Shown: one piece after another, positions 9,171-17,967 of the stretch
How the letters are laid out: the number at the start of each line of letters is the position of its first letter
How positions within the stretch are numbered: the first letter of the stretch is position 1
NCBI RefSeq assembly: GCF_000367525.1
Contig: NZ_HF570956.1
Location: 1,618,588 to 1,682,587 of the forward strand
Reading direction: 5' to 3'
Source: Phycicoccus elongatus Lp2
GTDB lineage: Bacteria > Actinomycetota > Actinomycetes > Actinomycetales > Dermatophilaceae
DNA: 64,000 nt
Program-made: the position numbers and the translations under genes
The notes under the pieces: model-generated
The model's database searches: none
What the model saw: only the letters and a program-made list of their open reading frames with translations
Told to the model about the DNA's origin: nothing

Positions 9171-10658
9171 ATGACTGAACGCAACAGCTCCACGGGCAGC
9201 CTCTTCACGCAGCGCGCCGAGGCCCTGACCGACGATCGCTTCGATGAGGCCCGCTTCCTGACCGACGAGGAAACCGCCGACTCCCGGGACGACGGCGACC
9301 AACTCGACCGTGAGGAACGCGCCGCGCTGCGACGCGTCCGCGGCCTGTCGACCGAACTCGAGGACATCACCGAGGTCGAGTATCGCCAGTTGCGGCTCGA
9401 ACGGGTCGTCCTTGCCTCCGTGTGGTCCGAGGGCACCCTCGAGGACGCGGAGAACTCCATGCGCGAGCTGGCCGCCTTGGCCGAGACAGCCGGCTCCGAG
9501 GTCCTCGACGGCCTGATCCAGCGGCGCAGCCACCCGGACAACGCAACCTACCTGGGCAAGGGCAAGGCCCAGGAACTGCGCGACATCGTCATCGCCGAGG
9601 GTGCCGACACCGTCATCTGTGACACCGAGCTCGCCCCGAGCCAGCGCCGCGCCCTCGAGGACGTCGTCAAGGTCAAGGTCATCGACCGCACCGCACTGAT
9701 CCTCGACATCTTTGCCCAGCACGCCAAGTCCAAGGAGGGCAAGGCGCAGGTCGAGCTGGCCCAGATGCAGTACCTCCTGCCGCGCCTTCGTGGTTGGGGT
9801 GAGTCGATGTCCCGGCAGGCCGGTGGCCAGGTCGGTGGCGCCGGCCAGGGCATGGGGTCGCGAGGCCCCGGTGAGACCAAGATCGAGCTCGACCGGCGTC
9901 GGATCAACACCCGGATGGCCAAGCTGCGTCGGGAGATCAAGGAGATGAAGACCGTCCGCGACACCAAGCGCGGATCGCGTCAGGCCCGCGAGATCCCGAG
10001 CGTCGCGATCGCTGGCTACACCAACGCTGGCAAGTCCTCGCTGCTCAACCGACTCACCGGCGCGGGCGTGCTCGTCCAGAACCAGCTCTTCGCCACCCTC
10101 GACCCGACGGTCCGCCGCGCCGAGACCCCCGACGGCCGCGAGTACACCCTCGCCGACACCGTCGGCTTCGTCCGTCAGTTGCCTACCCAGCTCGTCGAGG
10201 CCTTCCGGTCCACCCTGGAGGAGGTGGGCGATGCCGACCTGCTGCTCCACGTCGTCGACGGCTCGCACCCCGACCCCGAGGGCCAGATCTCGGCGGTCCG
10301 CTCCGTCCTCGCCGACGTCGACGCGGCCGACGTCAAGGAGGTCATCGTCGTCAACAAGGCCGACATCGCCGACCCCGAGGTCATCGACCGGATCCTGCGC
10401 CACGAGAAGCACGCCATCGCCGTGTCCGCCCACACCGGCCAGGGCATGGAGGCGCTGCGGCAACTCATCGCCGACGAGATCCCCCGTCCCGACATCCTCG
10501 TCGACGTCCTCGTGCCCTACAGCCGGGGCGACCTCGTCAGCCGGGTCCACGACGAGGCCGACCTCCTGACCGAGGAACACGTCGCCGACGGGACCCGCAT
10601 CACGGCCCGCGCCAAGGCCGACCTCGCAGCCGACCTCGAGCGGTATGCCGTCCGCTGA
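9171..10658 (+). CDS. hflX: ribosome-associated GTPase HflX
   Basis: OBG/HflX-family GTPase that binds and splits stalled or heat-damaged 70S ribosomes. 495 residues. The HflX N-terminal domain carries the family signature GPGETKIELDRRRI, followed by a helical linker and the GTPase domain: G1 GYTNAGKSSLLN, G2/G3 region DPTVRR and DTVGFVRQLP, G4 NKAD. The long acidic N-terminus (about 1-70) is typical for Actinobacteria. ATG 9171 is taken; GTG 9162 is in frame and possible. The gene stands alone between divergent and convergent neighbours. Confidence 0.95.
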   Translation: MTERNSSTGSLFTQRAEALTDDRFDEARFLTDEETADSRDDGDQLDREERAALRRVRGLSTELEDITEVEYRQLRLERVVLASVWSEGTLEDAENSMRELAALAETAGSEVLDGLIQRRSHPDNATYLGKGKAQELRDIVIAEGADTVICDTELAPSQRRALEDVVKVKVIDRTALILDIFAQHAKSKEGKAQVELAQMQYLLPRLRGWGESMSRQAGGQVGGAGQGMGSRGPGETKIELDRRRINTRMAKLRREIKEMKTVRDTKRGSRQAREIPSVAIAGYTNAGKSSLLNRLTGAGVLVQNQLFATLDPTVRRAETPDGREYTLADTVGFVRQLPTQLVEAFRSTLEEVGDADLLLHVVDGSHPDPEGQISAVRSVLADVDAADVKEVIVVNKADIADPEVIDRILRHEKHAIAVSAHTGQGMEALRQLIADEIPRPDILVDVLVPYSRGDLVSRVHDEADLLTEEHVADGTRITARAKADLAADLERYAVR

Positions 10659-10780
10659 CCTCCCAGCGGACGTCGCCATCCGCCCGACCGTCCAGGGGCG
10701 ACGCAGGAGCGTCGACGCGACGTGCTGAGAGGTGGTTCCAGTCGAGCAACCAGGACACCGGCTACAGGCATGGCGATAGG

Positions 10781-11722
10781 TCAGGAGCGGCGTCGCTCCC
10801 TACGCAGGAGGGAGCGCAGAGTCTCGGCGTTCGCGTAGCCGACCCGTAGCGCGATCTCGGCGGAGGTGAGGTCCGTGGTTGCTGAGAGGTGCCGAGCTCG
10901 TTCCATGCGAAGCCGTTGGACGAAGCCGAGCGGAGTGAGGTTGAGCGCCGCACGGACTCGTCGTTCGAGGGTGCGCCGGCTGGTGCCGAGCGACTGCGCG
11001 ACGAAGGCGACGTTGAACGGTTCGTCCAGGCGGGCGCGCACGAAGCGTTCGAACTCGACGACGATCGGGTCCTCGTGCCGGAGATGTTCGTAGGCGACGA
11101 AGGCCGCCTGCGACGGACGCTCGTCGATGATGAGGAGCTTGGCGACATGTTGGGCCAGATCGGGGCTGATCGATCGTACGAGTGAGAGCGCGAGGTCGAT
11201 GTGGGCGAACGCGGCGCCGGCGGTGACGAGGTTCCCGTCGACCACGACCATGGTGTCGAGATCGAGGTCGACGGTCGGATAGCGCTTCAGGAACTCGGGC
11301 CCCAGGAACCAGCTGGTCGTCGCCCGCCGATGATGCATCCGTCCGGTCTCGGCGACAGCAAACACGCCGGTGCACGCCGCGGCGATCCGGGTGGTCGCGT
11401 CGTCGAGGCGCCCGAGCGAGGCGATGACCGAACGAGCATCTCGGCTCTGGAGGGCGTCGTTGGTAGCGGCGGCCGTGAGGGTTCCAAGCGCAGGGACGAC
11501 GACCACGTCGAACTCTGCGGACTCCGACAGCGGGTGGTCCACCGACAGGGTCATCGATGCCGTCGTGGTCACTCTCCGTTTCGGTCCGAGGATGGCCAGT
11601 TCGATCGGGTCGATCCGCGGGTCGACATCGCCGCGGGCTCCGTCGGCCACCCGCACGATGTCGATGACCGACGCGGCAGCCGAACCGAAGCAGCCGTCGA
11701 TCGCGATCAGTCCGATACGCAT
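10781..11722 (-). CDS. GlxA-family transcriptional regulator (DJ-1/PfpI domain plus AraC HTH)
   Basis: 313 residues: an N-terminal class-I glutamine-amidotransferase-like domain (about 1-165; IAIDGCFGSAAASVIDIVRV, then IAAACTGVFAVAETG, the usual Cys elbow) and a C-terminal AraC-type double helix-turn-helix (about 215-313; NVAFVAQSLGTSRRTLERR, then TSAEIALRVGYANAETLRSL). The N-terminal domain is thought to sense a ligand rather than act as an enzyme. The ATG at 11722 is preferred over longer versions because TATTGT ends 7 bases upstream. It is divergent from a monooxygenase gene, with a perfect palindrome between them, so control of that gene and of itself is likely. Confidence 0.88.
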   Translation of the reverse strand: MRIGLIAIDGCFGSAAASVIDIVRVADGARGDVDPRIDPIELAILGPKRRVTTTASMTLSVDHPLSESAEFDVVVVPALGTLTAAATNDALQSRDARSVIASLGRLDDATTRIAAACTGVFAVAETGRMHHRRATTSWFLGPEFLKRYPTVDLDLDTMVVVDGNLVTAGAAFAHIDLALSLVRSISPDLAQHVAKLLIIDERPSQAAFVAYEHLRHEDPIVVEFERFVRARLDEPFNVAFVAQSLGTSRRTLERRVRAALNLTPLGFVQRLRMERARHLSATTDLTSAEIALRVGYANAETLRSLLRRERRRS

Positions 11723-11742
11723 GGCGCGAACAATAGCAATAC

Positions 11743-11756
11743 TGGCGTATACGCCA
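11743..11756. promoter_or_regulatory. palindromic operator between the GlxA-type regulator and monooxygenase genes
   Basis: Perfect 14-base palindrome TGGCGTATACGCCA in the 108-base divergent intergenic region, 20 bases upstream of the regulator start and just upstream of its predicted -10 (TATTGT, minus strand). A palindrome at this place is most simply the binding site of the adjacent AraC-type regulator. That assignment is inference. Confidence 0.55.
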
Positions 11757-11830
11757 CTTCTCACATGCCCTTGCTCGTCATACGCTGAACTCGCTTCACC
11801 AAGAAGCCTCGACACCCAGGAGAACCCCTC

Positions 11831-12142
11831 ATGTCCACACCCGCATCACTTCCGTATGCCTTTGTCGCCAAGATCGTCGCGGCCGATGGACAGCACGACG
11901 CGCTCGCCGATCTGCTCGCCGGAGCTGTCGCGCTCGCCAACGAAGAAGTAGGAACGATCGTCTGGTTCGCGGTCAGGACCCACGCCGACACCTTCTGGAT
12001 CTTCGATGCATTCCCCGACGAGGCCGCTCGCGACGCCCACGCCAACGGCGCCATCGTCGCAGCCCTGATGGCCAACCAGCACCTCCTCGGCGCAGTACCC
12101 GAGATCCTGGCGGCCGACGTCCTCGCGTCCAAGCTCCCGTAG
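11831..12142 (+). CDS. antibiotic biosynthesis monooxygenase (ABM) domain protein
   Basis: 103-residue single-domain protein of the dimeric ferredoxin-like ABM/quinol monooxygenase family: a beta strand (YAFVAKIVAADGQHDAL), a helix with EEVGTIVWFAVRTHAD, then FWIFDAFPDEAARDAHANG, the most conserved part. Members oxidise small aromatics or quinols without a cofactor, or act as scavengers; the substrate here is unknown. ATG preceded by CAGGAG. It is divergent from a GlxA-type regulator, a common pairing. The pair contains no copy of the GTATGCCG octamer, but the stretch is too short to infer transfer from that. Confidence 0.85.
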   Translation: MSTPASLPYAFVAKIVAADGQHDALADLLAGAVALANEEVGTIVWFAVRTHADTFWIFDAFPDEAARDAHANGAIVAALMANQHLLGAVPEILAADVLASKLP

Positions 12143-12319
12143 TCCGCCAACGCGCGAGACGATCGCGCCCCGCCGAGCCGTCGCCAGGTCGCGACCCAAC
12201 GCCACGCTGCGTTTCCGAGCGGTGCGAGGCCTATCGGCACACGGACAGGATGCCGACCGCGAGCGCTCAGCGGCGAGGGGTCCGTCGCAGACCGACGACG
12301 ACCGACCAGTACCGACTGC

Positions 12320-12356
12320 CTCCGGGCGGCACCCCTGCCCAGGGTGCCGCCCGGAG
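12320..12356 (-). terminator. hairpin terminator of the DUF3618 operon
   Basis: Perfect 15-bp stem (CTCCGGGCGGCACCC and its complement) with a 7-base loop, 6 bases beyond the stop of the last gene of the leftward three-gene operon. It could also stop rightward transcription from the ABM gene, whose stop is 178 bases away. Confidence 0.8.
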
Positions 12357-12362
12357 AGTGGT

Positions 12363-12965
12363 TCACAGGCTGGTGTCGGGGCGCTGCTGGTGCTCCTTGA
12401 CGCTGTCCGCCGATTCGGCGGCAGACGCCTTGACCGTCTCGGTCGCCTGCTGGCCCTCGGCCTTGACCGTCTCCACGGCGTCCTGGGCGGTGGCCTTGAG
12501 CGACTCGGCAGCCTGCTGCGCGGGCTCCTTGAGGTTCTCGGCCGCCTCCTGGGCGACGTCCTTGACCTCATCGACCATCGGCTGCGCCTTCTCCTTGGCC
12601 GCGGCCGCGAGCTCGCGCTCCTTGTCGCTGGCGGGCAGCAGCGAGCCGAGCAGCCAGCCCGCGCCGAGGGCGATCAGACCGGCGGCCATCGGGTTGCCGC
12701 GCGCCTTGCGGGCGGCCTGGTCCTTGACCTCACCGACCCGGTCGCCCACACCGCTCGCGGTGTCAGCGGCCGAGCCGGTGGCATCGTCCACGGTCCCCAT
12801 GACCTTGTCCTTGAGGCCCACCGCCGCGCCCGCGACCTTGTCGACCTGGCGCTTGGCGATGTTGCCGGGCGTGACCGCCTCGCCGAGCGCGTTGACGTTC
12901 TGGCTCAGGTCGGACCGGGTGCGCTCGATCTCCGCGCGCAGCTGGTCCGGGTCGTTGCTGCTCAT
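12363..12965 (-). CDS. DUF3618 domain-containing membrane protein
   Basis: 200 residues. The N-terminal DUF3618 motif (DQLRAEIERTRSDLSQNVNA) is followed by a Gly/Ala region with one likely membrane segment (MAAGLIALGAGWLLGSLLPA, about 97-116) and a long charged Ala/Lys/Glu helix full of degenerate 11-residue units (EVKDVAQEAAENLKEPAQQA). Function unknown; the helix resembles LEA/apolipophorin-like amphipathic repeats. It starts ATGA-overlapped with the holin-family gene and is last in the operon, just before a strong terminator. Confidence 0.88.
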   Translation of the reverse strand: MSSNDPDQLRAEIERTRSDLSQNVNALGEAVTPGNIAKRQVDKVAGAAVGLKDKVMGTVDDATGSAADTASGVGDRVGEVKDQAARKARGNPMAAGLIALGAGWLLGSLLPASDKERELAAAAKEKAQPMVDEVKDVAQEAAENLKEPAQQAAESLKATAQDAVETVKAEGQQATETVKASAAESADSVKEHQQRPDTSL

Positions 12966-13480
12966 GACTGGTCCTCGTTTCCCTTGAGCGCATCGGGAAC
13001 CTTCTTGGCGGTCTCCACGGTGCGCGGCATTCCCTTGACGTGCTTGAGCTGGTTGCGGCCGGTGGCCGCGAGGATGGCCGCGATGACGGCCCAGAGAACG
13101 GCGACGGCGACGGCCGCCCAGCCGCGGTTGTCCCACCACGACCCGAGCGCCCACCAGAGGGCGATCGAGAGGAAGAGCAGCGCGAACCAGCCGGCCAGAC
13201 CGGCCCCGCCGAGCATCCCTGCTCCTCGCCCGGCCTGGCCGGCCGACTGCATGGCCTCGGCCTTGGCCAGGGCCACCTCCTGGCGCAGCAGCGTCGCGAG
13301 GTCGGCGGTGATGTCCGAGATCAGTTCACCGATCGAGGACACCTCGCCCTTGGCATAGGTCTGGTGGGCGCCGTGGAGCGGTTCGGGGTCGGGGATCGCG
13401 TCGGAGACCGAGTCATAGCGCCCGGTCACAGGGTTGACACCCTCGGTGCGGTCGGTGCCGCGGGGAGGAACGGTGCTCAT
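12962..13480 (-). CDS. phage holin family (Actinobacteriophage holin III-like) membrane protein
   Basis: 172 residues with a conserved N-terminal stretch (SSIGELISDITADLATLLRQ EVALAK) and two membrane segments at about 90-118 and 128-150. The family name comes from a phage holin profile, but chromosomal actinobacterial members are ordinary envelope proteins of unknown role, and no phage genes are near. It overlaps both operon neighbours by ATGA, so the three proteins are probably made in fixed ratio. The polar N-terminus (about 1-50) is likely cytoplasmic. Confidence 0.88.
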   Translation of the reverse strand: MSTVPPRGTDRTEGVNPVTGRYDSVSDAIPDPEPLHGAHQTYAKGEVSSIGELISDITADLATLLRQEVALAKAEAMQSAGQAGRGAGMLGGAGLAGWFALLFLSIALWWALGSWWDNRGWAAVAVAVLWAVIAAILAATGRNQLKHVKGMPRTVETAKKVPDALKGNEDQS

Positions 13481-14214
13481 GGCGCCCGCAGGTCGTCGGG
13501 GCCGTCGCCGTAGACCCCGTCACCGTGGACCCCGCCACCCTGGGCGGAGGTCTCGCGCGTCTCTTCCCCGTAGGTCGGGGAGGGCGAGGTGACGCCGGGA
13601 GCCATCGGCGTGATGGGCGTGGGCGACGCGGAGGTGTTTACGGGAGTCGTACGCGGCGTGCTCACGTCGGTGCTCAGCGGCCGACGGTCCGAGGACTGGC
13701 TGTCCTGGGCCTCGGCGGCCAGGCCGCGGGTCAGCCGCCCGCCGACGAGGCCGAGCACTGCTGCGCCGAGGAGGAAGGCGCCGGGGCGGCGACGCGCGAA
13801 GGAGCTCAGCTCGTCGATGACGTCCCCCGGCTCGCGGTTCTCCAGCCAGCCGGCGACCTGGTTGGCCTTCGTGGCCGCCTGCTGCACGAGGTCGGTCGCG
13901 ACGCCAGAGCCCTGGTGGGAGGCCATCGAGTCGAGCTCACCGGCGAGGGACCGCAGTCCGCTGGCCGCGCGTCCCTGTTGGCTCGACGCCTGGTCGGCGA
14001 ACTCGGACCGGGCCTGCGCGAAGAGGTCCTTGGCGTGGTCCTTGGCCTCACCGGCGACCTGCTTGGCCTGGTCCGTCGCCGTCGAGGCCACCTGCTGCGC
14101 ATTGTCCTTGGCGTCGCTCGCGACCGAGGCCGCCTCGTTCTTGGCGACGTCCCGGGTCTGGGTGTCGTCGTCCCGGTCCCGGGTCTCGATCCACGGTGCA
14201 GGGGGTTGGGTCAT
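13477..14214 (-). CDS. LEA-like coiled-coil protein with one membrane segment, function unknown
   Basis: 245 residues, not a named enzyme. From about 25 to 85 it has Ala/Lys/Asp/Gln repeats of LEA type (ASDAKDNAQQVASTATDQAK), then a conserved actinobacterial block (ENREPGDVIDELSSFARRRP) followed by one hydrophobic segment (GAFLLGAAVLGLVGGRL, about 163-180). The Ser/Thr/Pro-rich tail and Gly-Asp-Gly end look disordered. It is first in the DUF3618 operon; amphipathic repeats recur in the first and third gene products, suggesting a joint role at the membrane, perhaps in desiccation or envelope stress (inference). Start chosen at MTQPPAPWIETRD. Confidence 0.75.
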   Translation of the reverse strand: MTQPPAPWIETRDRDDDTQTRDVAKNEAASVASDAKDNAQQVASTATDQAKQVAGEAKDHAKDLFAQARSEFADQASSQQGRAASGLRSLAGELDSMASHQGSGVATDLVQQAATKANQVAGWLENREPGDVIDELSSFARRRPGAFLLGAAVLGLVGGRLTRGLAAEAQDSQSSDRRPLSTDVSTPRTTPVNTSASPTPITPMAPGVTSPSPTYGEETRETSAQGGGVHGDGVYGDGPDDLRAP

Positions 14215-14338
14215 GGCTCGTCCGTTCCTCAGCAGGATGCCGCGTCCTCGCCGGGGTGAGGGCGCGGCCTGGGGTTGTGCCCCATCGACGCTATGAGCGG
14301 CCCGGGGTGGGCGGTACACCCCTGCGGGTGAAGGGCGC

Positions 14339-16912
14339 TCAGAGTCGGCGCAGGGCGGTGCCGCGCAGGATGAGCTCGCCGACGGCATCACTGGCGTCGA
14401 GGTCGGCCTCGGCCTCGATGACCCAGTCATGGTCGCCCTCCGGGTCGGCGAGGGTCTGGCGCGCCCGCCAGGTGCGGGGAGCCTCCGGGTCCGGGGTGAT
14501 CGCAAGCATGGCCGGCCCCTGCGCGTCGCCGGTCACCTGGATCTCGTCGTGCTCGCCCCAGTAAGCGCCCAACGCCTCGTCCCACGCGACCCGGTCCATG
14601 ACGACCTCGCCGGGCGGGTCGGTGAGGGCGGCGCTCGCCTGCTCCGCGGCATACAGGCCGTCGACGTCGTCGCGGGCGGCCAGCTGGACCCGGCGCCACA
14701 TCGCCTTGCGGACCATGGTCCGCAGTGCGGTCTCGTTGGCGGACAAGGGCCGGACCGGCGCGGCCGCGACACCGGTGTGGACGGTCGGGTTCTCGGGGTG
14801 GGTCATCGACTCCCACTCGTCGAGCAGGCTGGAGTCGGTCTGGCGGATCGTCTCGCCGAGCCAGTCGATGATCTCGTCCAGCTCGCGGGAGCGGTGCGCG
14901 GCGGTCACGGTCTGCCGCAGGGTGCGATAGGCGTCGGAGAGGTAGCGCAGGACCACCCCCTCGGAGCGGGCCAGGCCGTAGCGGCCGATGAGATCGGTGA
15001 AGGACAGCCCGGTCTCCCACATCTCCCGCAGCACCGACTTGGGTGACAGCGAGTCCTCCGGGAGCCACGGGTGAACGGTGCGGTATGCCGCGAAGGCTGG
15101 TTCCAGCAGGTCGGCCAGCGGCTTGGGCCAGGTGACCTCGTCGAGGAGTTCCATCCGCTCGTCGTACTCGATCCCGTCGGCCTTCATCTCCTGGACGGCC
15201 TCGCCGCGTGCCACCCATTGTTGCTGCAGGAGAACGGGTTTCGGATCGTCGAGGACCGCTTCGATCACCGAGACGACGTCGAGGGCGTGGGTGGGGGACT
15301 CGGGGGCGAGCAGGTCGAGGGCTTCGAGCGCAAAGTGCGCCAACGGCTGGTTGAGGGCGAAGTCGTCGGGCAGGTCGATGGCCAGCGCAATCGTCCGTCC
15401 GTCGGGCGCCGGCCCGGCCAGCCGGGTGATGACGCCGCTGTCGAGCAGCGATCGCAGGAGTCGTATGCCGCGGCGCGCGAGTGCGGCCTGGCGCACCGGG
15501 GTCTCGTGGTTGTCCCGCACCAGTCGCGAGAGTGCGGCGATCGGGTCGCCGGGGCGGGCGATGACATTGAGGATCATCGCGTTGTCGATCCGCATCCGGG
15601 ACTGGAGGGCCTCGGGCTGGGCGGCGACGAGCTTGTCGAAGGTCGCCTCGGTCCACACGATCTGCCCGGCGGCCGGCTTGACCTTCTGGACCCGCTTGAT
15701 CTTCACCGGGTCGTCACCGGCTTTGGCCAGGCGGCGGGCGTTCTCGACCAGGTGCTCGGGGGCCTGCACGACCACTTCACCGCTGGTGTCGTAGCCGGCC
15801 CGTCCGGCCCGCCCGGCGATCTGGTGGAACTCCCGGGCCTTGAGGATCCGCTCGCGGGTCCCGTCGAACTTGGCGAGTTGGGTGAAGAGCACGGTCCGGA
15901 TCGGCACGTTTATGCCGACGCCGAGGGTGTCGGTGCCGGAGATGACCTTGAGCAGGCCGGCCTGCGCGAGTTGTTCCACGATGCGGCGATATCGGGGGAG
16001 CATCCCGGCGTGGTGAACGCCGATTCCCCTGCGCAGCAACCCTCCCAGCGTGCGACCGAAACCGGGGGCAAAGCGCACACCGGCCAGACGCTCGGCGACA
16101 GCGGCCTTCTCCTCCTTGCTGAGCAACTGCAGGGTGTGGAGGGAGCGGGCGTGCTCAGCGGCCGCGGCCTGACTGGGGTGGACAACGTAGACCGGTGCCC
16201 GGTGGGTCGAGACGATCTCGCCCAGGGTGTCGGCCAGTGGCTCCAGGCTCCACGCGTAGGTGAGGGGGATCGGTCGCTCGGCCGTCGTCACCTGTGCGAC
16301 CTCGCGGCCGGTGCGCCTGGTGAGGTCGTCGGCGATGCGGCTCATGTCGCCCAGGGTCGCTGACATGAGCACGAACTGGGCTTGTGGCAGCTCGAGCAGC
16401 GGCACCTGCCAGGCCCAGCCCCGCTGCGGGTCCGCGTAGTAGTGGAACTCGTCCATGACGACGAGTCCGACGTCCGCGTCGATGCCTTCCCGCAGGGCGA
16501 TGTTGGCCAGGACCTCCGCGGTGCAGCAGATGATCGGCGCGTTGCTGTTCACACTGGCATCCCCGGTGAGCAGGCCGACCTGGTCGGCGCCGAAGACCTC
16601 GCACAGCGCGAAGAACTTCTCGTTGACCAGGGCCTTGATCGGGGCCGTGTAGAAGGAGACCCGGTCGCCGGCGAGCGCCGCGAAGTGGGAGGCCGTCGCA
16701 ACGAGTGATTTGCCGCTGCCGGTCGGCGTTGCCAGGACGACGTGCTGTCCCGAGAGGACCTCGATGATGGCCTCGTCCTGGTGCGGATACGGCGTGATCT
16801 CGAGGCCACCCACCCAGTCGGCGAACGCGGCATACAGGGTGTCGGCGTCCGTGGTGACCGATGCGAGGGCGACGTCCGTCAGCGGATGTCGGGTGTCGGT
16901 CACGGCTGTCAT
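14339..16912 (-). CDS. DEAD/DEAH-box superfamily 2 helicase with C-terminal DUF3516
   Basis: 857 residues. Two RecA-like domains carry the helicase motifs: I ATPTGSGKSLVA, II DEFHYY, III SATLGD, and VI QIAGRAGRAGYD. The layout and ring-like spacing resemble Ski2/HelY helicases. From about 400 on the protein matches the actinobacterial DUF3516 region, function unknown. An RNA-processing or repair role is inferred from the helicase class only. The ATG at 16912 gives MTAVTDTRHPLTDVAL; longer in-frame starts would run into the divergent GNAT gene. The start lies 10 bases from that gene's start, so the promoters overlap. Confidence 0.92.
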   Translation of the reverse strand: MTAVTDTRHPLTDVALASVTTDADTLYAAFADWVGGLEITPYPHQDEAIIEVLSGQHVVLATPTGSGKSLVATASHFAALAGDRVSFYTAPIKALVNEKFFALCEVFGADQVGLLTGDASVNSNAPIICCTAEVLANIALREGIDADVGLVVMDEFHYYADPQRGWAWQVPLLELPQAQFVLMSATLGDMSRIADDLTRRTGREVAQVTTAERPIPLTYAWSLEPLADTLGEIVSTHRAPVYVVHPSQAAAAEHARSLHTLQLLSKEEKAAVAERLAGVRFAPGFGRTLGGLLRRGIGVHHAGMLPRYRRIVEQLAQAGLLKVISGTDTLGVGINVPIRTVLFTQLAKFDGTRERILKAREFHQIAGRAGRAGYDTSGEVVVQAPEHLVENARRLAKAGDDPVKIKRVQKVKPAAGQIVWTEATFDKLVAAQPEALQSRMRIDNAMILNVIARPGDPIAALSRLVRDNHETPVRQAALARRGIRLLRSLLDSGVITRLAGPAPDGRTIALAIDLPDDFALNQPLAHFALEALDLLAPESPTHALDVVSVIEAVLDDPKPVLLQQQWVARGEAVQEMKADGIEYDERMELLDEVTWPKPLADLLEPAFAAYRTVHPWLPEDSLSPKSVLREMWETGLSFTDLIGRYGLARSEGVVLRYLSDAYRTLRQTVTAAHRSRELDEIIDWLGETIRQTDSSLLDEWESMTHPENPTVHTGVAAAPVRPLSANETALRTMVRKAMWRRVQLAARDDVDGLYAAEQASAALTDPPGEVVMDRVAWDEALGAYWGEHDEIQVTGDAQGPAMLAITPDPEAPRTWRARQTLADPEGDHDWVIEAEADLDASDAVGELILRGTALRRL

Positions 16913-16922
16913 GATGCCCGGT

Positions 16923-17954
16923 ATGCCGTCCGCCCCCGACATCGCCACCGCTCGCCTCGTGCTTCGGGCGCCGTCGGAAGCCGACCGAGACACCTGGATC
17001 GCGCTGCACCGGGACCCGCGCACCTATGCGCACGCGCCACACGCGATGGCGGCCAGCGACGAGGTGGCGAGTGTGCAGTTCGACAAGGTGCTGGCGCACT
17101 GGGATCGCGAGGGCTACGGCTATCACCTCGTGGAGGAGCAGGGGCAGGTTGTCGGATGCGGGGGGTTGAAACGCAACGACGACCAGGCCGAGCTCAATCT
17201 CTACTATCGGCTGGTCTTCGGGGCCGTCGGGCAGGGTCTGGCCCGCGAGGCCGCGCGGGCCTGGGTGGCGTGGGGCCTGGAGTGGCTGCCGACGCTCCCG
17301 ATCGTCGCGGCGGCTGCCGAGCACAACGCGGCGTCGGTCGCGACGGCCCGCACCTGCGGGCTGGTGCCGACGTCTCGCCGTCTCCTGCCCGGCGATCCGC
17401 CGGAGTTCGGGGCGGCCGTCATCCTGACCGCGCCGCGGGTCGAGGTCGTGCGCACCGAGGGATTCGACCCGGTCACGCTCGCCCAGGTGCTCGACCTGTG
17501 GGTCGCGACCACGGCCGCCGGGGGAGCGGTGGGCTTCCTGCCGGGCGACTCTCGCGAGCGGCATGCCGAGGCCCTGGCGCACCACGAGGCAGACATGGTG
17601 GCCGGCGACGTCACGGCCGTGCTGTTGCGGGCGCCCGACACCGACCGAGTCGTGGCGATCGGCTTCTGGCAGCGGCCGTCGAACCCGCTGCTCCACCACC
17701 GGCGGATGGCCTATCGCGTCATGACGGACCCGGACCTGCGCGGGCGCAACCTGGGCCGGTTGCTCATGGCCGCCATGCACCGAGTGGCTCGTGAGGATGG
17801 CGTCGAGATCGGCGAACTCGGCGTACGCGGTGGGCTGCAGACCGAGACGTTCTACGCCGGGCTGGGCTGGGTCGAGTGCGGGCGGCTGGTCGGCGGCATC
17901 CGGGTGGGGCCGGGGGATGACCGTGACGACATCTGGATGATGCGCCGGTTCTGA
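16923..17954 (+). CDS. tandem GNAT-family N-acetyltransferase
   Basis: 343 residues with two GNAT domains. The N-terminal one (about 1-165) begins IATARLVLRAPSEADRDTW and has the RimJ-like coenzyme A region GQGLAREAARAWVAW. The C-terminal one (about 180-343) has RVMTDPDLRGRNLGRLLM, matching the (Q/R)-x-x-G-x-(G/A) acetyl-CoA loop, so the second domain looks catalytic. The substrate is unknown. ATG 16923 is favoured because CATGAT ends 7 bases upstream; ATG 16911 and 16914 are in frame but overlap the helicase start. The start codon lies inside a GTATGCCG copy. Confidence 0.85.
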   Translation: MPSAPDIATARLVLRAPSEADRDTWIALHRDPRTYAHAPHAMAASDEVASVQFDKVLAHWDREGYGYHLVEEQGQVVGCGGLKRNDDQAELNLYYRLVFGAVGQGLAREAARAWVAWGLEWLPTLPIVAAAAEHNAASVATARTCGLVPTSRRLLPGDPPEFGAAVILTAPRVEVVRTEGFDPVTLAQVLDLWVATTAAGGAVGFLPGDSRERHAEALAHHEADMVAGDVTAVLLRAPDTDRVVAIGFWQRPSNPLLHHRRMAYRVMTDPDLRGRNLGRLLMAAMHRVAREDGVEIGELGVRGGLQTETFYAGLGWVECGRLVGGIRVGPGDDRDDIWMMRRF

Positions 17955-17967
17955 CGCCCAGGGCTGG

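Noticed and set aside
12962..13480. Holin-named protein as a sign of prophage
   Set aside because: No phage structural, integrase or lysis genes nearby; the family is common on actinobacterial chromosomes.
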